Positions 19,283 through 27,896 of a stretch of 64,000 nucleotides of DNA are shown here, in pieces. Location of the stretch: contig NZ_JQLL01000001.1 of NCBI RefSeq assembly GCF_000744185.1, forward strand, positions 1,889,001-1,953,000. The letters are read 5' to 3'. The notes under the pieces were generated by a model. It was given only the letters and a program-made list of their open reading frames with translations. It did not search any database and was not told the DNA's origin. How positions within the stretch are numbered: the stretch's first letter is position 1; each line of letters opens with the position of its first letter. Both the position numbers and the translations under genes were made by a program. Origin of the DNA: Carnobacterium funditum DSM 5970 (GTDB lineage Bacteria > Bacillota > Bacilli > Lactobacillales > Carnobacteriaceae).

Positions 19283-19921
19283 TTATTTAAATGTTGTTAA
19301 TGCATCTGCGTTTAAACGAACAGATTGGTATCCAGCATCTATTGATTCACCAATAGATAAAATCATTACCGGCACATAACGTTCTTTGTCTAAATCAAAC
19401 GCTCCAGCTAATTGGTCAGATTCAAATCCACCAATGGCATTCGTATCATATCCATGACTACGCGCAACAAGCATTAATTGCATAGCGACTAAACTAGAAT
19501 CTATTTTTACAATATCATTCATTTTTTGTTTTGAAAAGTTCTTGTAGTAAGGGAGAATAACTTCTAATTGTTGATCTCTTACTTCAGAAGACATTTTATT
19601 TTCTTCGACGGCTTGGTTATAAATTTCTTCGCCATATTCATAGCACTCCATATCTCCGAAAATTAATATCATTGCAGATGAGGTATCATTTTGAGCAGTA
19701 TTAAAACGAATAAGTGGTTTTAATTTCTTTTTTTCTTCTTCGCTTTCAACAATGACAAAACGCCATGGTTGCATATTTACTGAAGAGGGTGCGGTTGTGG
19801 CTTCTTGAATCATTTCTAGCATTTCTTCATGAGAAATTTTTGTATCTTTATTATATAGACGAACCGACTTTCTTTCGAAGATGATATCTGAAAAATCATT
19901 ATTTTTTACTTTGTTTTCCAT
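19283..19921 (-). CDS. Nitroreductase family protein (FMN-dependent NAD(P)H oxidoreductase)
   Basis: 212 residues. SDIIFERKSVRLYNKDTKISHEEMLEMIQEA and TTAPSSVNMQPWRFVIVES carry the FMN-binding pattern (RKSVR and APSSxNxQPW), and AIGGFESDQLAGAF lies near the C-terminus. Likely reduces nitro compounds or quinones with NAD(P)H. AGAGG precedes the ATG. Second gene of the marR operon (19 bases after marR). Native substrate unknown. Confidence 0.9.
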   Translation of the reverse strand: MENKVKNNDFSDIIFERKSVRLYNKDTKISHEEMLEMIQEATTAPSSVNMQPWRFVIVESEEEKKKLKPLIRFNTAQNDTSSAMILIFGDMECYEYGEEIYNQAVEENKMSSEVRDQQLEVILPYYKNFSKQKMNDIVKIDSSLVAMQLMLVARSHGYDTNAIGGFESDQLAGAFDLDKERYVPVMILSIGESIDAGYQSVRLNADALTTFK

Positions 19922-19940
19922 AGTTAAAACCTCTTTCTGT

Positions 19941-20348
19941 TTAGTTCATTAGTTTGTTCAATAAATAGGATAATTGATCTGCTTCTTCATCATTAAGCGA
20001 AATATCTAAAGGTTGCTGCATAGAATGATGCTTTTTCTCACAATTTTCTAAATCAATTTTTGCTTTTTCAGTTAGTTGAACATATAGTTCTCTATTGTTC
20101 ATTTTATTTCGCTTTCTAGTGACATAATTTTTTTCTTCTAATACTTTTAAATGCCTAGTAACCGCAGAACTATCTATTTTTAATTCTGATTGTATTTGAG
20201 ATTGAAAGCATTTCCCATTTTCTTTAAGAAACATCATCATTTCATATCTTGTCAAACTGAAACCTGTTTCTTTCTCAAAAAATGAAGTAGTTTCTTGATT
20301 TGAAATTTTTATGTTATAAAAAAGCTTGCTGATATCTTTTAATTCCAT
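19941..20348 (-). CDS. MarR family transcriptional regulator
   Basis: 135 residues. The winged-helix core (MFLKENGKCFQSQIQSELKIDSSAVTRHLKVLEEKNYVTRKRNKMNNRELYVQLTEKA) is typical. It leads an operon with a nitroreductase and an ABM monooxygenase, as in quinone- or redox-sensing MarR operons. Cysteines at CFQ and NCEK could serve as sensors, though this is not proven. Two tandem palindromes upstream (20384-20410) are plausible autoregulatory operators. GAGAGGAG precedes the ATG. Confidence 0.9.
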   Translation of the reverse strand: MELKDISKLFYNIKISNQETTSFFEKETGFSLTRYEMMMFLKENGKCFQSQIQSELKIDSSAVTRHLKVLEEKNYVTRKRNKMNNRELYVQLTEKAKIDLENCEKKHHSMQQPLDISLNDEEADQLSYLLNKLMN

Positions 20349-20383
20349 GTCTATTCTCCTCTCAAGCTAACCAAACTTAACAT

Positions 20384-20410
20384 TTGACTAATCAATCGTT
20401 GACGAATCAA
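20384..20410 (-). promoter_or_regulatory. Tandem TTGA-N4-TCAA operators upstream of marR
   Basis: TTGACTAATCAA at 20384-20395 and TTGACGAATCAA at 20399-20410 are near-identical palindromes 15 bp apart, 36-62 bases before the marR start. They overlap the likely promoter. Autorepression by the MarR protein is inferred. Confidence 0.6.
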
Positions 20411-20925
20411 ATATAAGGCAGATTAATAAAAAAGTAAAGCATTTCATACTATTATAATAATCCAAATGAGTTATAGCATTTCTGGAAACCCGCTAAGAGG
20501 CTATTGTCATGAGTTTTTTTTTTGGTTTTCCTGCCCCCCTATAATATAGAAAAAAATAGCTTTATTGAATGTATAATACTAGTTTTTTTAAGATACTGGG
20601 ATTAATTGGATGACAGCATGAATTCCAAATGTATGTTTTCAATATATAATGAACCATTTTTGGTGCTGAGCGAGTCTGCCCCTCAAAATTTGGAGTTAAC
20701 AAATACAACATTTAGGAGGTTTCAAAAAGATAAATTATCCATATAAACGAAAGATGAAAATTGTTGCAAGATATAATCCGAATTATTCAAAGAAGATATC
20801 CTTAGTATTACTAGTATATTAGAGTATCAATAGTTCTAAGTATTTCGGTTTATCACCTATTTGGTGTATGAAAACCCCTTTTCTGTTGATGAAGATTTTA
20901 CTAAAATACATAAATAGAGGGATAA
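20411..20925. other. Intergenic region, no gene seen
   Basis: AT-rich sequence. An AGGAGG at 20714-20719 precedes a short frame reading NYPYKRKMKIVARYNPNYSKK before a stop, possibly the scrap of a lost gene. Confidence 0.35.
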
Positions 20926-20929
20926 AGCA

Positions 20930-21119
20930 TTCTCACTTTGCGAGGCAATCAATGAACATATAATGGAAATGTTCAAATACACTTAAAAATAAAGAATTAT
21001 CCTCTTGTGGCGGATTAATTCTGATTCGTGAATGCCTCGAAAAAATACAGTTTGAACAATTAATGAAAAATAACCTGTATTTTGAAAATAATCCAGTTCA
21101 TAAAGAACGAGAAGTATAG
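20930..21119 (+). pseudogene. Possible N-terminal remnant of an IS1380-like transposase
   Basis: The frame running to the TAG at 21117-21119 reads LSSCGGLILIRECLEKIQFEQLM and then YFENN. This resembles the opening (SxGGLxLxREFxEKxxF) of IS1380-family transposases. Nothing of the catalytic part follows. The identification rests on a short motif and is tentative. Confidence 0.35.
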
Positions 21120-21253
21120 AAAAATTAGGATGTATAAGAAACTACGGAGAATCGTTTAGTACTATTATATTAAAATAGACTAGATACTATTTTATAACTA
21201 CTCATTTATGGTAAAATGATAGCAATAAGAAATATAAGGGGGAATTCTGTCTA

Positions 21254-22522
21254 ATGGACAGTGATAGTATAATGACGATTGTGATTTTAGTGATACTGCT
21301 ATTATTATCGGGGTTTTTTTCTTCCTCGGAAACAGCTTTTACGTCCGTGAATCGAATCCGATTGCGAAATAGTGCAAAAAAAGGAGACAAACGTGCAGAA
21401 TGGGCATTAAAACTTACAGAAGACTACAACAATGTTCTTTCTTCAATACTAGTAGGAAATAATATTGTGAATATTGCTTCTTCTTCCTTAGCGACACTCC
21501 TTTTCATCAGTTATTTTCCGCAATATGGAGTAACGATTTCCACAATCGTCATGACGATACTTGTATTAATTTTTGGTGAAATTACTCCGAAAGCAATTGC
21601 AAAAGACCGACCAGAAAAAGTTGCTAAATTTGCTACTCCAGTTTTAAGTATTTTAATGAAAATTTTAAAGCCGATTAACTGGATTTTTGAGAAGTGGAAC
21701 AACATGTTGGCTAAACATTTGCAAACCGAAGAAACAAGGATTAGTGGAGAAGAACTTTTATCAATCGTAGATGAAGCAGAAAACGGTGGCTCACTGGAAG
21801 ATGATGAACATCAGTTAATTCGATCAGCCATCAAATTCCATGATTTGGAAGTAGACAGTATTCTTAGACCGCGTGTAGACGTGGTTGCAGCTGACTTGCA
21901 AGATACAGATGAGGAAATACAGAAAATTTTTGATGAACACAGGTACTCACGTATTTTATTATGTGAAGATTCGATTGATGAAGTACAGGGTGTTTTACAT
22001 GAGAGAGATTTCAATCTTTATTTGCGTAGGAAAGCAAAAGGTGAAGAAGGATTATCACTCACTGAATCAATGAAAGAAGTCATTCACATTCCAGCTATGA
22101 TGAAAATATCCCGATTATTGAAAATTATGCAACAAAGCAAAGCGCACATGGCTGTGGTTTCTGATGAGTATGGAGGTACAATCGGGATAGTGACTATGGA
22201 AGATGCTTTGGAAGAGCTAGTTGGAGAAATATGGGATGAAACCGATAATATCGAAGAAGAAATCATTCTCATTGATGAAGGGAAATATCAAGTTCGCGGT
22301 GAGGCTAGTCTTGAAAAAGTTTTTGATTTATTTCAAATTCAAAACGAGGAAAGTTTTTTTTCAAATACAATCAGTGGATTCGTTTCAGAAATGTTAGGTC
22401 GTTTCCCCAAAGAAGCCGATCAAGTGATTTATGGCAATATGTTGCTTCATGTAGTGAAAGTAAAAGATACAAGAATATTGGAGATAACGGTAGAACAAAA
22501 CCAATTAGAATATGTAGGATAG
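21254..22522 (+). CDS. CNNM/CorC-HlyC family transporter-associated protein (DUF21-CBS pair)
   Basis: 422 residues. A DUF21/CNNM membrane domain (SGFFSSSETAFTSVNRIRLR and GNNIVNIASSSLATLLF) is followed by two CBS domains (RPRVDVVAADLQDTDEEI, MVVSDEYGGTIGIVTMEDALEELVGEIWDE) and a C-terminal CorC_HlyC domain (ISGFVSEMLGRFPKE). Members extrude Mg2+ or Co2+ and were once called haemolysins. RBS AAGGGGGAATT precedes the ATG. A single-gene unit with its own terminator. Confidence 0.93.
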   Translation: MDSDSIMTIVILVILLLLSGFFSSSETAFTSVNRIRLRNSAKKGDKRAEWALKLTEDYNNVLSSILVGNNIVNIASSSLATLLFISYFPQYGVTISTIVMTILVLIFGEITPKAIAKDRPEKVAKFATPVLSILMKILKPINWIFEKWNNMLAKHLQTEETRISGEELLSIVDEAENGGSLEDDEHQLIRSAIKFHDLEVDSILRPRVDVVAADLQDTDEEIQKIFDEHRYSRILLCEDSIDEVQGVLHERDFNLYLRRKAKGEEGLSLTESMKEVIHIPAMMKISRLLKIMQQSKAHMAVVSDEYGGTIGIVTMEDALEELVGEIWDETDNIEEEIILIDEGKYQVRGEASLEKVFDLFQIQNEESFFSNTISGFVSEMLGRFPKEADQVIYGNMLLHVVKVKDTRILEITVEQNQLEYVG

Positions 22523-22525
22523 GAG

Positions 22526-22566
22526 AAAAGAGGGTGGAGCTATTTTTGCGCCAACCTCTTTTTTTC
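22526..22566 (+). terminator. Terminator of the CNNM gene
   Basis: AAAGAGGGTGG pairs with CCAACCTCTTT (one mismatch) around 13 bases, followed by a T run. Confidence 0.85.
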
Positions 22567-22684
22567 TTTTATTTAGACGCATTGTTAATTTACGAATTTT
22601 TAAAGTCCGTAAAAATAGAACTCTAACTAACAACTTTTGTTGTTAGAATGGTATATTAGATTGGAAGACCGTAAGCATCATTAT

Positions 22685-22700
22685 TGTAAGCTTGCTTACA
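22685..22700. promoter_or_regulatory. 16-bp palindrome upstream of the ynj-like operon
   Basis: TGTAAGCTTGCTTACA is a perfect palindrome 64 bases before the first gene. A second inverted repeat, CTAACAAC-TTTT-GTTGTTAG, lies at about 22628-22647. The palindrome has the form of a dimeric repressor site. The regulator is not encoded next door. Confidence 0.5.
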
Positions 22701-22763
22701 GTTAGAGAGTTGAAACTTTGATAAGCTATATATACATCATTCAATAGTAAGGAGTACAGGGCT

Positions 22764-24005
22764 ATGTGGAAAGGTAGATTTTTATTAATCGGACTGACAG
22801 TACTATTTCTCTTGTCAGCTTGCTCAAATATTAAAGAAACAAGCGAAATATCAGTGGAAGAAATGATGCAAAAGAATTGGGAAACGATTGAAAAAGAAGC
22901 GGAAGAAACGACTGTAAATCTTTACATGTGGGGAGGCGACGAAGGTATTAATCAATACATCGATGATTGGGTTGCGCCACAGTTAAAAGAACAACATGAG
23001 CTCACTCTTCGCCGAGTACCTATGGATTCACCTGAAGTATTGATGAAATTATTGAATGAAAAAAAAGCGAAACAAACGAGAGGGACCATAGATGTGATTT
23101 GGCTCAACGGAGAAAATTTTGAAAATGCTAAGAAAAACGAATTATTATTTGGGCCGTTTTCTAACCAACTTCCAAATGTAAAAAACTATGTAGATACAAA
23201 GGCTTTAGATGTGCTTTATGATTTTGGAACAAAAGTAGACGGGATGGAAGCTCCTTGGGGAAAAGTTCAGTTTGTTTTTCAATATGACCAAAATAAACTG
23301 GCAGACCCTCCCAAAACTTTTGAAGAATTAAAAGAATGGGTGAAAAAGAATCCTGGTAAATTCACGTATCCTGATCCATCAGATTTCACTGGGAATGCCT
23401 TTTTACGGCATTTATTCTACGAATCAGTAGGGGATGTGCAAACGATTTTAGATAATGGATTCGATTCTACATTTGCAAAAGAAAATAGTCAAGAGATGTG
23501 GGATTTTCTGAACGAAGTGAAACCTTATCTGTGGCAAGAAGGAAAAACATATCCAAATGATCTTACACAGTTAGATCGTTTGTATAGTCAAGGAGAAGTC
23601 TCTATTACCATGGGTTATAATGAGGCAAGAGCGGAAAAACTAGTCGAAAAAGGCATTTTTCCTGACTCTACTCGATCATTTATTCTAAATTCTGGATCTA
23701 TTGGCAACACTCATTTCTTAGCGATTCCCTTTAATAGCCCGAATAAAGAAGGCGCACTAACTGTTACAAATTTTTTACTATCGCCAGAGGCACAATTGAA
23801 AAAATTAGATACTTCTTATTGGGGAGACAATACATCATTGGACATACGTAAACTTTCAAAAGAAGAACAAAGTCAATTTGAAGCGATTGAGAGGGGAAAG
23901 ACCGTCATACCGATAGAAATCTTGAAGGAGTTTGCCCAACCGGAAATTGATGCTAACTATGTACCATGGCTAAAGGAGAATTGGATTAATGAAGTGGTAC
24001 GATAA
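22764..24005 (+). CDS. ynjB: YnjB-like ABC transporter substrate-binding lipoprotein
   Basis: 413 residues. Signal peptide with lipobox LLSAC (Cys20), so membrane-anchored outside the cell. The mature part begins with the family block VNLYMWGGDEGINQYIDDWVAP and has DVIWLNGENFENAK, matching E. coli YnjB-type binding proteins. The substrate of this transporter class is unknown. Relatives handle thiamine, iron or organic solutes. AAGGAG precedes the ATG. First gene of a tight six-gene operon, overlapping the permease gene by 17 bases. Confidence 0.88.
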   Translation: MWKGRFLLIGLTVLFLLSACSNIKETSEISVEEMMQKNWETIEKEAEETTVNLYMWGGDEGINQYIDDWVAPQLKEQHELTLRRVPMDSPEVLMKLLNEKKAKQTRGTIDVIWLNGENFENAKKNELLFGPFSNQLPNVKNYVDTKALDVLYDFGTKVDGMEAPWGKVQFVFQYDQNKLADPPKTFEELKEWVKKNPGKFTYPDPSDFTGNAFLRHLFYESVGDVQTILDNGFDSTFAKENSQEMWDFLNEVKPYLWQEGKTYPNDLTQLDRLYSQGEVSITMGYNEARAEKLVEKGIFPDSTRSFILNSGSIGNTHFLAIPFNSPNKEGALTVTNFLLSPEAQLKKLDTSYWGDNTSLDIRKLSKEEQSQFEAIERGKTVIPIEILKEFAQPEIDANYVPWLKENWINEVVR

Positions 24006-25659
24006 AAATAAACCTTACCTATTAGTTGGACCTGCCATTTTGATGACAATTTTGTTAGTTGGATACGGTTTATTAATGGTCTTTGTAGAAAGTATCCTAT
24101 CGAGTGGCTCCTTGAGTCTAGAAATTTATCGAACCCTGTTAAGTGATGAAATATTTCAAAGCTCCTTTCTTTTTAGTGTGCGAATCGCGGTGGTATCTAC
24201 TCTATTATCACTTGGAATTGGTTTTGTACTCGTTCGATCGGCTTTTCCTGTATTAAAACGGAGCTTTCCCAGATTGATTTCTTGGTTACCCATGCTCTTT
24301 CCGCATTTTGTTTGGGGCTATATGGTTTATCTTTTATTTTCTCAAACCGGGCTTTTTTCAACCATTTTCAATGGACTTGGAATAATAGCTCTGCCAGGAG
24401 ACTTTCCCAATTTATTTATGGATTCAGCTGGTTTAGGAATAATGATAACTTATATATGGAAGGGAGTTCCATTCGTTATTTTAATGCTACTCCCCGTTTA
24501 TGAACAATTATCTCACTCTCAAAAGGAGTTAGTTTTTACATTAGGAGGGAAAAAAGGTGCTGTTTTTAGATACGTTGAATGGCCTTATGTCTTCCCGGTG
24601 TTGTTAGAAACTTTTTTCATCATTTTTTCTTTTGTACTAGCAGCATATGAAGTCCCAGCTCTGTTAGGCGCTACCTATCCTAAAATGATTTCCATATTAA
24701 GCTACGATTGGTTTTTTGGAACAAACTGGGAAAAACAACCTTACGCATATGCCACAATGGTTATCGTAACTAGTTTTATCGTTTTTTTTGTTAGCATCTT
24801 ATCTTTTATAACAAGAAGGAGTAGAAAACACCTTTATCAAAATCAAAATGATGGAAAAAAAATAGAGTCAATAGGACACTTTTCTAACTTTTCTTTTTTA
24901 AACATAGCTTTTCTAAGTTTACTTCCTACACTTTTTTTATTTCTATCCAGTTTTGTGAGTAAATGGGAGTCCGGTATGATTCTACCAAAGACTATCTCCA
25001 TTCAAGGATGGCGCGTTCTTTTTCTTGAGCAACCCCATCTTTTGGAGGCGATTCTTACGTCAATAGGTATCATCCTATTAGCGTTATTGCTTAATGTAAT
25101 CATGGGTATTCCAGCGGCGAATGCTTTGGCGTTTTATGAATTTAAAGGAAAAGCAGCAATAGATACACTTCTTTTGTCTCCTTTATTCGTTCCAGTTTTA
25201 GCTGTAGCAATGGGGATTCATCTGACGTTTATACGCTTAGGGATAGCGAACCGTTGGATTGGTGTTGTTCTTATCCATCTTGTTTTAACGTTACCGTATA
25301 CAATTAGGATTTTACGAGCAGGTTTTGAAAGGGTTGGGAAAAAGCAAGGAGAGCTGGCGGTATCTTTAGGAGCTAAACCGTTCAAGGCGTTTTATTTAAT
25401 TTACTTGCCCCAGCTTTTACCTAGTTTGAGAAGTGTCGTTTTTATCGTTACGGTCGTTTCATTAAGCCAGTATTTTGTAACGGCACTTATAGGAGGAGGG
25501 AATATATTGACCTTACCATTACTTTATTTCCCTTTCTTTCAATCAGTAGATCAGTCAATTATGGCTAGTTTTTCGTTAATATTTGCAATCATACCGGTTG
25601 GGATATGGGCGGTTGTTGAGTTAGTGTTAAAAATAGTACTACCAAAGAAATTCGGGTGA
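23989..25659 (+). CDS. ynjC: YnjC-like ABC transporter permease, two fused permease domains
   Basis: 556 residues with about 12 membrane segments in two binding-protein-dependent permease halves. Each has an EAA-type loop: ELVFTLGGKKGAVFRYVEWPYV (about 180-205) and ELAVSLGAKPFKAFYLIYLPQL (about 460-485). The fused layout is that of YnjC and of FbpB/ThiP iron and thiamine permeases. Overlaps ynjB by 17 bases, with GGAG inside ynjB serving as RBS. Confidence 0.9.
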   Translation: MKWYDKNKPYLLVGPAILMTILLVGYGLLMVFVESILSSGSLSLEIYRTLLSDEIFQSSFLFSVRIAVVSTLLSLGIGFVLVRSAFPVLKRSFPRLISWLPMLFPHFVWGYMVYLLFSQTGLFSTIFNGLGIIALPGDFPNLFMDSAGLGIMITYIWKGVPFVILMLLPVYEQLSHSQKELVFTLGGKKGAVFRYVEWPYVFPVLLETFFIIFSFVLAAYEVPALLGATYPKMISILSYDWFFGTNWEKQPYAYATMVIVTSFIVFFVSILSFITRRSRKHLYQNQNDGKKIESIGHFSNFSFLNIAFLSLLPTLFLFLSSFVSKWESGMILPKTISIQGWRVLFLEQPHLLEAILTSIGIILLALLLNVIMGIPAANALAFYEFKGKAAIDTLLLSPLFVPVLAVAMGIHLTFIRLGIANRWIGVVLIHLVLTLPYTIRILRAGFERVGKKQGELAVSLGAKPFKAFYLIYLPQLLPSLRSVVFIVTVVSLSQYFVTALIGGGNILTLPLLYFPFFQSVDQSIMASFSLIFAIIPVGIWAVVELVLKIVLPKKFG

Positions 25660-25663
25660 GACC

Positions 25664-26602
25664 ATGAAAAAGACCTATATAAAACTTACAAATTTATCGA
25701 AAATATATGAACATCAAAAAATTATAGCTATTGATCAACTATCCATCCAAAAGGGAGAAATTGTCTCTATGATTGGACCTTCAGGAATTGGGAAAACCAC
25801 ACTATTAAAAATGGTAGCTGGATTAGTAGAATATGATTCAGGAGAGATTATCATTGATGGTTATTCGATGAGTGGAATATCACCACAAGAACGTCCAGTC
25901 GTTTACCTGTTTCAAGAATCCCTCTTGTTTCCGCATTTGAATTTGCTTGAAAATGTAACCTTTGGACTAAAAATGGCTAAAGTAAAAAAAAAGGCACGCA
26001 ATCAAATGGGCGTTGATATGTTAGAAAAAGTCGGATTAAAAGATTATACAGAGCGTTATCCTCATGAATTGTCAGGAGGACAAAAACAGCGTGTAGCTTT
26101 AGCAAGGTCGTTAGTGATGAAGCCAAAAGTACTCCTTTTAGATGAACCTTTTTCTAATTTGGATCCTGAGTTGAGGAAAGATACAAGACGCTGGATGAAG
26201 CAGTTATTAAAAGAAGAAGAAATGACTGTTTTATTCGTTACCCATGATTTAGAAGAGGCAATGGCGCTAGGAGATCGCGTGGCCATTCTTGGAGAGAGCA
26301 AATTGCAACAAGTGGCAAGTCCAAGTGAATTATATGATGCACCAATCAATTCGTATGTCACAACTTTTCTACAAAGCGGCATTTGGCGAGAAAAACGTTT
26401 TATTTCTGAAAATAGATTAGTCTTTACAGATGCTAAACGGTTAGGGAAACAAGGTTCATGGAAGGCAGAAGTAATCGAAACTTTTTATAAAGCAGGAGAG
26501 TACTATACAGTTATCCTATTGTCAGATACGGGAGAAAAATTAACCTTGAAAGGATCCAAAAAAACTTCTGTAGGAAGTGTCGTTTATATAAAAGAAAAAT
26601 AG
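25664..26602 (+). CDS. ynjD: YnjD-like ABC transporter ATP-binding protein
   Basis: 312 residues. Walker A GPSGIGKTT, Q-loop LFQESLLFPH, signature LSGGQKQRVALARSL, Walker B VLLLDEPFSNLD and H-loop FVTHDLEEAMALGDR are all present. The last 90 residues form a short regulatory-like domain. Four bases separate it from the permease gene, and the RBS is weak (GGGTGAG), suggesting translational coupling. Powers the YnjBC-type importer. Confidence 0.93.
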   Translation: MKKTYIKLTNLSKIYEHQKIIAIDQLSIQKGEIVSMIGPSGIGKTTLLKMVAGLVEYDSGEIIIDGYSMSGISPQERPVVYLFQESLLFPHLNLLENVTFGLKMAKVKKKARNQMGVDMLEKVGLKDYTERYPHELSGGQKQRVALARSLVMKPKVLLLDEPFSNLDPELRKDTRRWMKQLLKEEEMTVLFVTHDLEEAMALGDRVAILGESKLQQVASPSELYDAPINSYVTTFLQSGIWREKRFISENRLVFTDAKRLGKQGSWKAEVIETFYKAGEYYTVILLSDTGEKLTLKGSKKTSVGSVVYIKEK

Positions 26603-26628
26603 ATCGCTTACTTGGAAAGGGTGAAAAT

Positions 26629-27291
26629 ATGAAGAAAAGTGATGGGCTTATTTTACTCAGTATCCTTGCTTTTTTACTCGTACTATTCTTTTTAAATCAA
26701 ACCGTATTTAACATAGAAGCAGAAACGATACAAAGTGAAATAATTGAATTAGGAGTCATTGCACCGTTCGTTTATGTATTTTTTTATTCGGTACGGCCAT
26801 TAATTCTTTTTCCAGCATCCGTTTTATCTTTAGCCGGAGGGCTTGCATTTGGACCCTTATATGGAACCCTTTTAACACTTACCGGTGCATCGATAGGCGC
26901 CTATCTATCCTTTTTAGTCTCACGAAAAGTTGGGAGCAAATGGATAGAAAAAAAGGGAGGTCATCGCGTTTTGAAATTGAAAGATAGTTTAGAACAGAAA
27001 GGCTTTATCGTTGTGTTGGTAATGAGACTAGTTCCACTCTTTCCATTTGATTTAGTCAGTTATACAGCAGGATTATCTAAAATAAAAACAAGAGACTTTA
27101 TGTTGGCAACGGTACTTGGAATGATACCAGGTACATTCGTGTATACCTTTTTAGGGGCTAATGCATTGTCATCTAATATGGGAAGGGTTGCATTAGCAGG
27201 GGGACTGTTTATTGTTATTACGCTGATTCCAACCTTATTCCAGAAAAAAATCCGCAAACTATTAAAGATGAAGGATGAAAGTGAGGAGTAA
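26629..27291 (+). CDS. TVP38/TMEM64 (VTT/DedA-related) membrane protein
   Basis: 220 residues, about six membrane segments. Family core: ILFPASVLSLAGGLAFGPLYGTLLTLTGASIGAYLSFLVSR and VVLVMRLVPLFPFDLVSYTAGLSKI. DedA/VTT proteins move or scramble lipids such as undecaprenyl phosphate and phospholipids. TVP38 members are less known. In an operon with an ABC transporter and a CDP-alcohol phosphatidyltransferase, a lipid-related role is plausible. RBS AAAGGGTG. Confidence 0.9.
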   Translation: MKKSDGLILLSILAFLLVLFFLNQTVFNIEAETIQSEIIELGVIAPFVYVFFYSVRPLILFPASVLSLAGGLAFGPLYGTLLTLTGASIGAYLSFLVSRKVGSKWIEKKGGHRVLKLKDSLEQKGFIVVLVMRLVPLFPFDLVSYTAGLSKIKTRDFMLATVLGMIPGTFVYTFLGANALSSNMGRVALAGGLFIVITLIPTLFQKKIRKLLKMKDESEE

Positions 27292-27295
27292 AACA

Positions 27296-27880
27296 ATGCT
27301 TGATACTCACGCAAGAAAATATGTTCAACCGGCTATAGAAAAAATAGCACGAATCTTTTTGAAGGTTGGATGGAGTGCAAATCAGGTAACGTGGTGTGCT
27401 TTTTTTATAGGTGTTTCTTCAGGAGTGTTTGTTTATATGCAACAACCCTTGATAGCTGTTTTAGTATTATGGATTTCTGGATTTTTAGATGCGGTAGATG
27501 GAACAATGGCGCGATTATCTAAACCCTCACTTTGGGGAACGGTACTTGATATTACGTTTGATCGAATCGTTGAGATTAGTGTCATTTTAGGATTAGCATT
27601 CGCTTTCCCAGCTTCACAAGGAGCACTTTTGTTACTCAGTGTTTCGATTATTCTGTCGATGACAATCTTTCTCACAGTAGGAGCGGTATCAGAAAAAAAG
27701 GGGATAAAAACTTTTTACTATCAAGCAGGTCTAGCGGAAAGAACAGAAGGATTCATCTTATTCTCACTCATGGTTCTCCTTAACACTTATTTGATTGGAT
27801 TCACTCTTCTCTTTTTCGTGATTGAGTTAGTTACAGCAATTCAAAGACTAATGGAAGCAAGACGGATTTTAAGTAAGTAG
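27296..27880 (+). CDS. CDP-alcohol phosphatidyltransferase family protein (YnjF-like)
   Basis: 194 residues, about six membrane helices. The signature is GFLDAVDGTMARLSKPSLWG followed by TVLDITFDR. It matches the DG-x2-AR-x8-G-x3-D-x3-D motif except that 7, not 8, residues separate AR and G. These enzymes join a CDP-alcohol, usually CDP-diacylglycerol, to a second alcohol. E. coli ynjF also sits beside ynjBCD. Start 27296 is preferred to 27275 because GTGAGGAG then acts as RBS. Product unknown. Confidence 0.88.
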   Translation: MLDTHARKYVQPAIEKIARIFLKVGWSANQVTWCAFFIGVSSGVFVYMQQPLIAVLVLWISGFLDAVDGTMARLSKPSLWGTVLDITFDRIVEISVILGLAFAFPASQGALLLLSVSIILSMTIFLTVGAVSEKKGIKTFYYQAGLAERTEGFILFSLMVLLNTYLIGFTLLFFVIELVTAIQRLMEARRILSK

Positions 27881-27896
27881 GAAGGCGGGTAATAGG

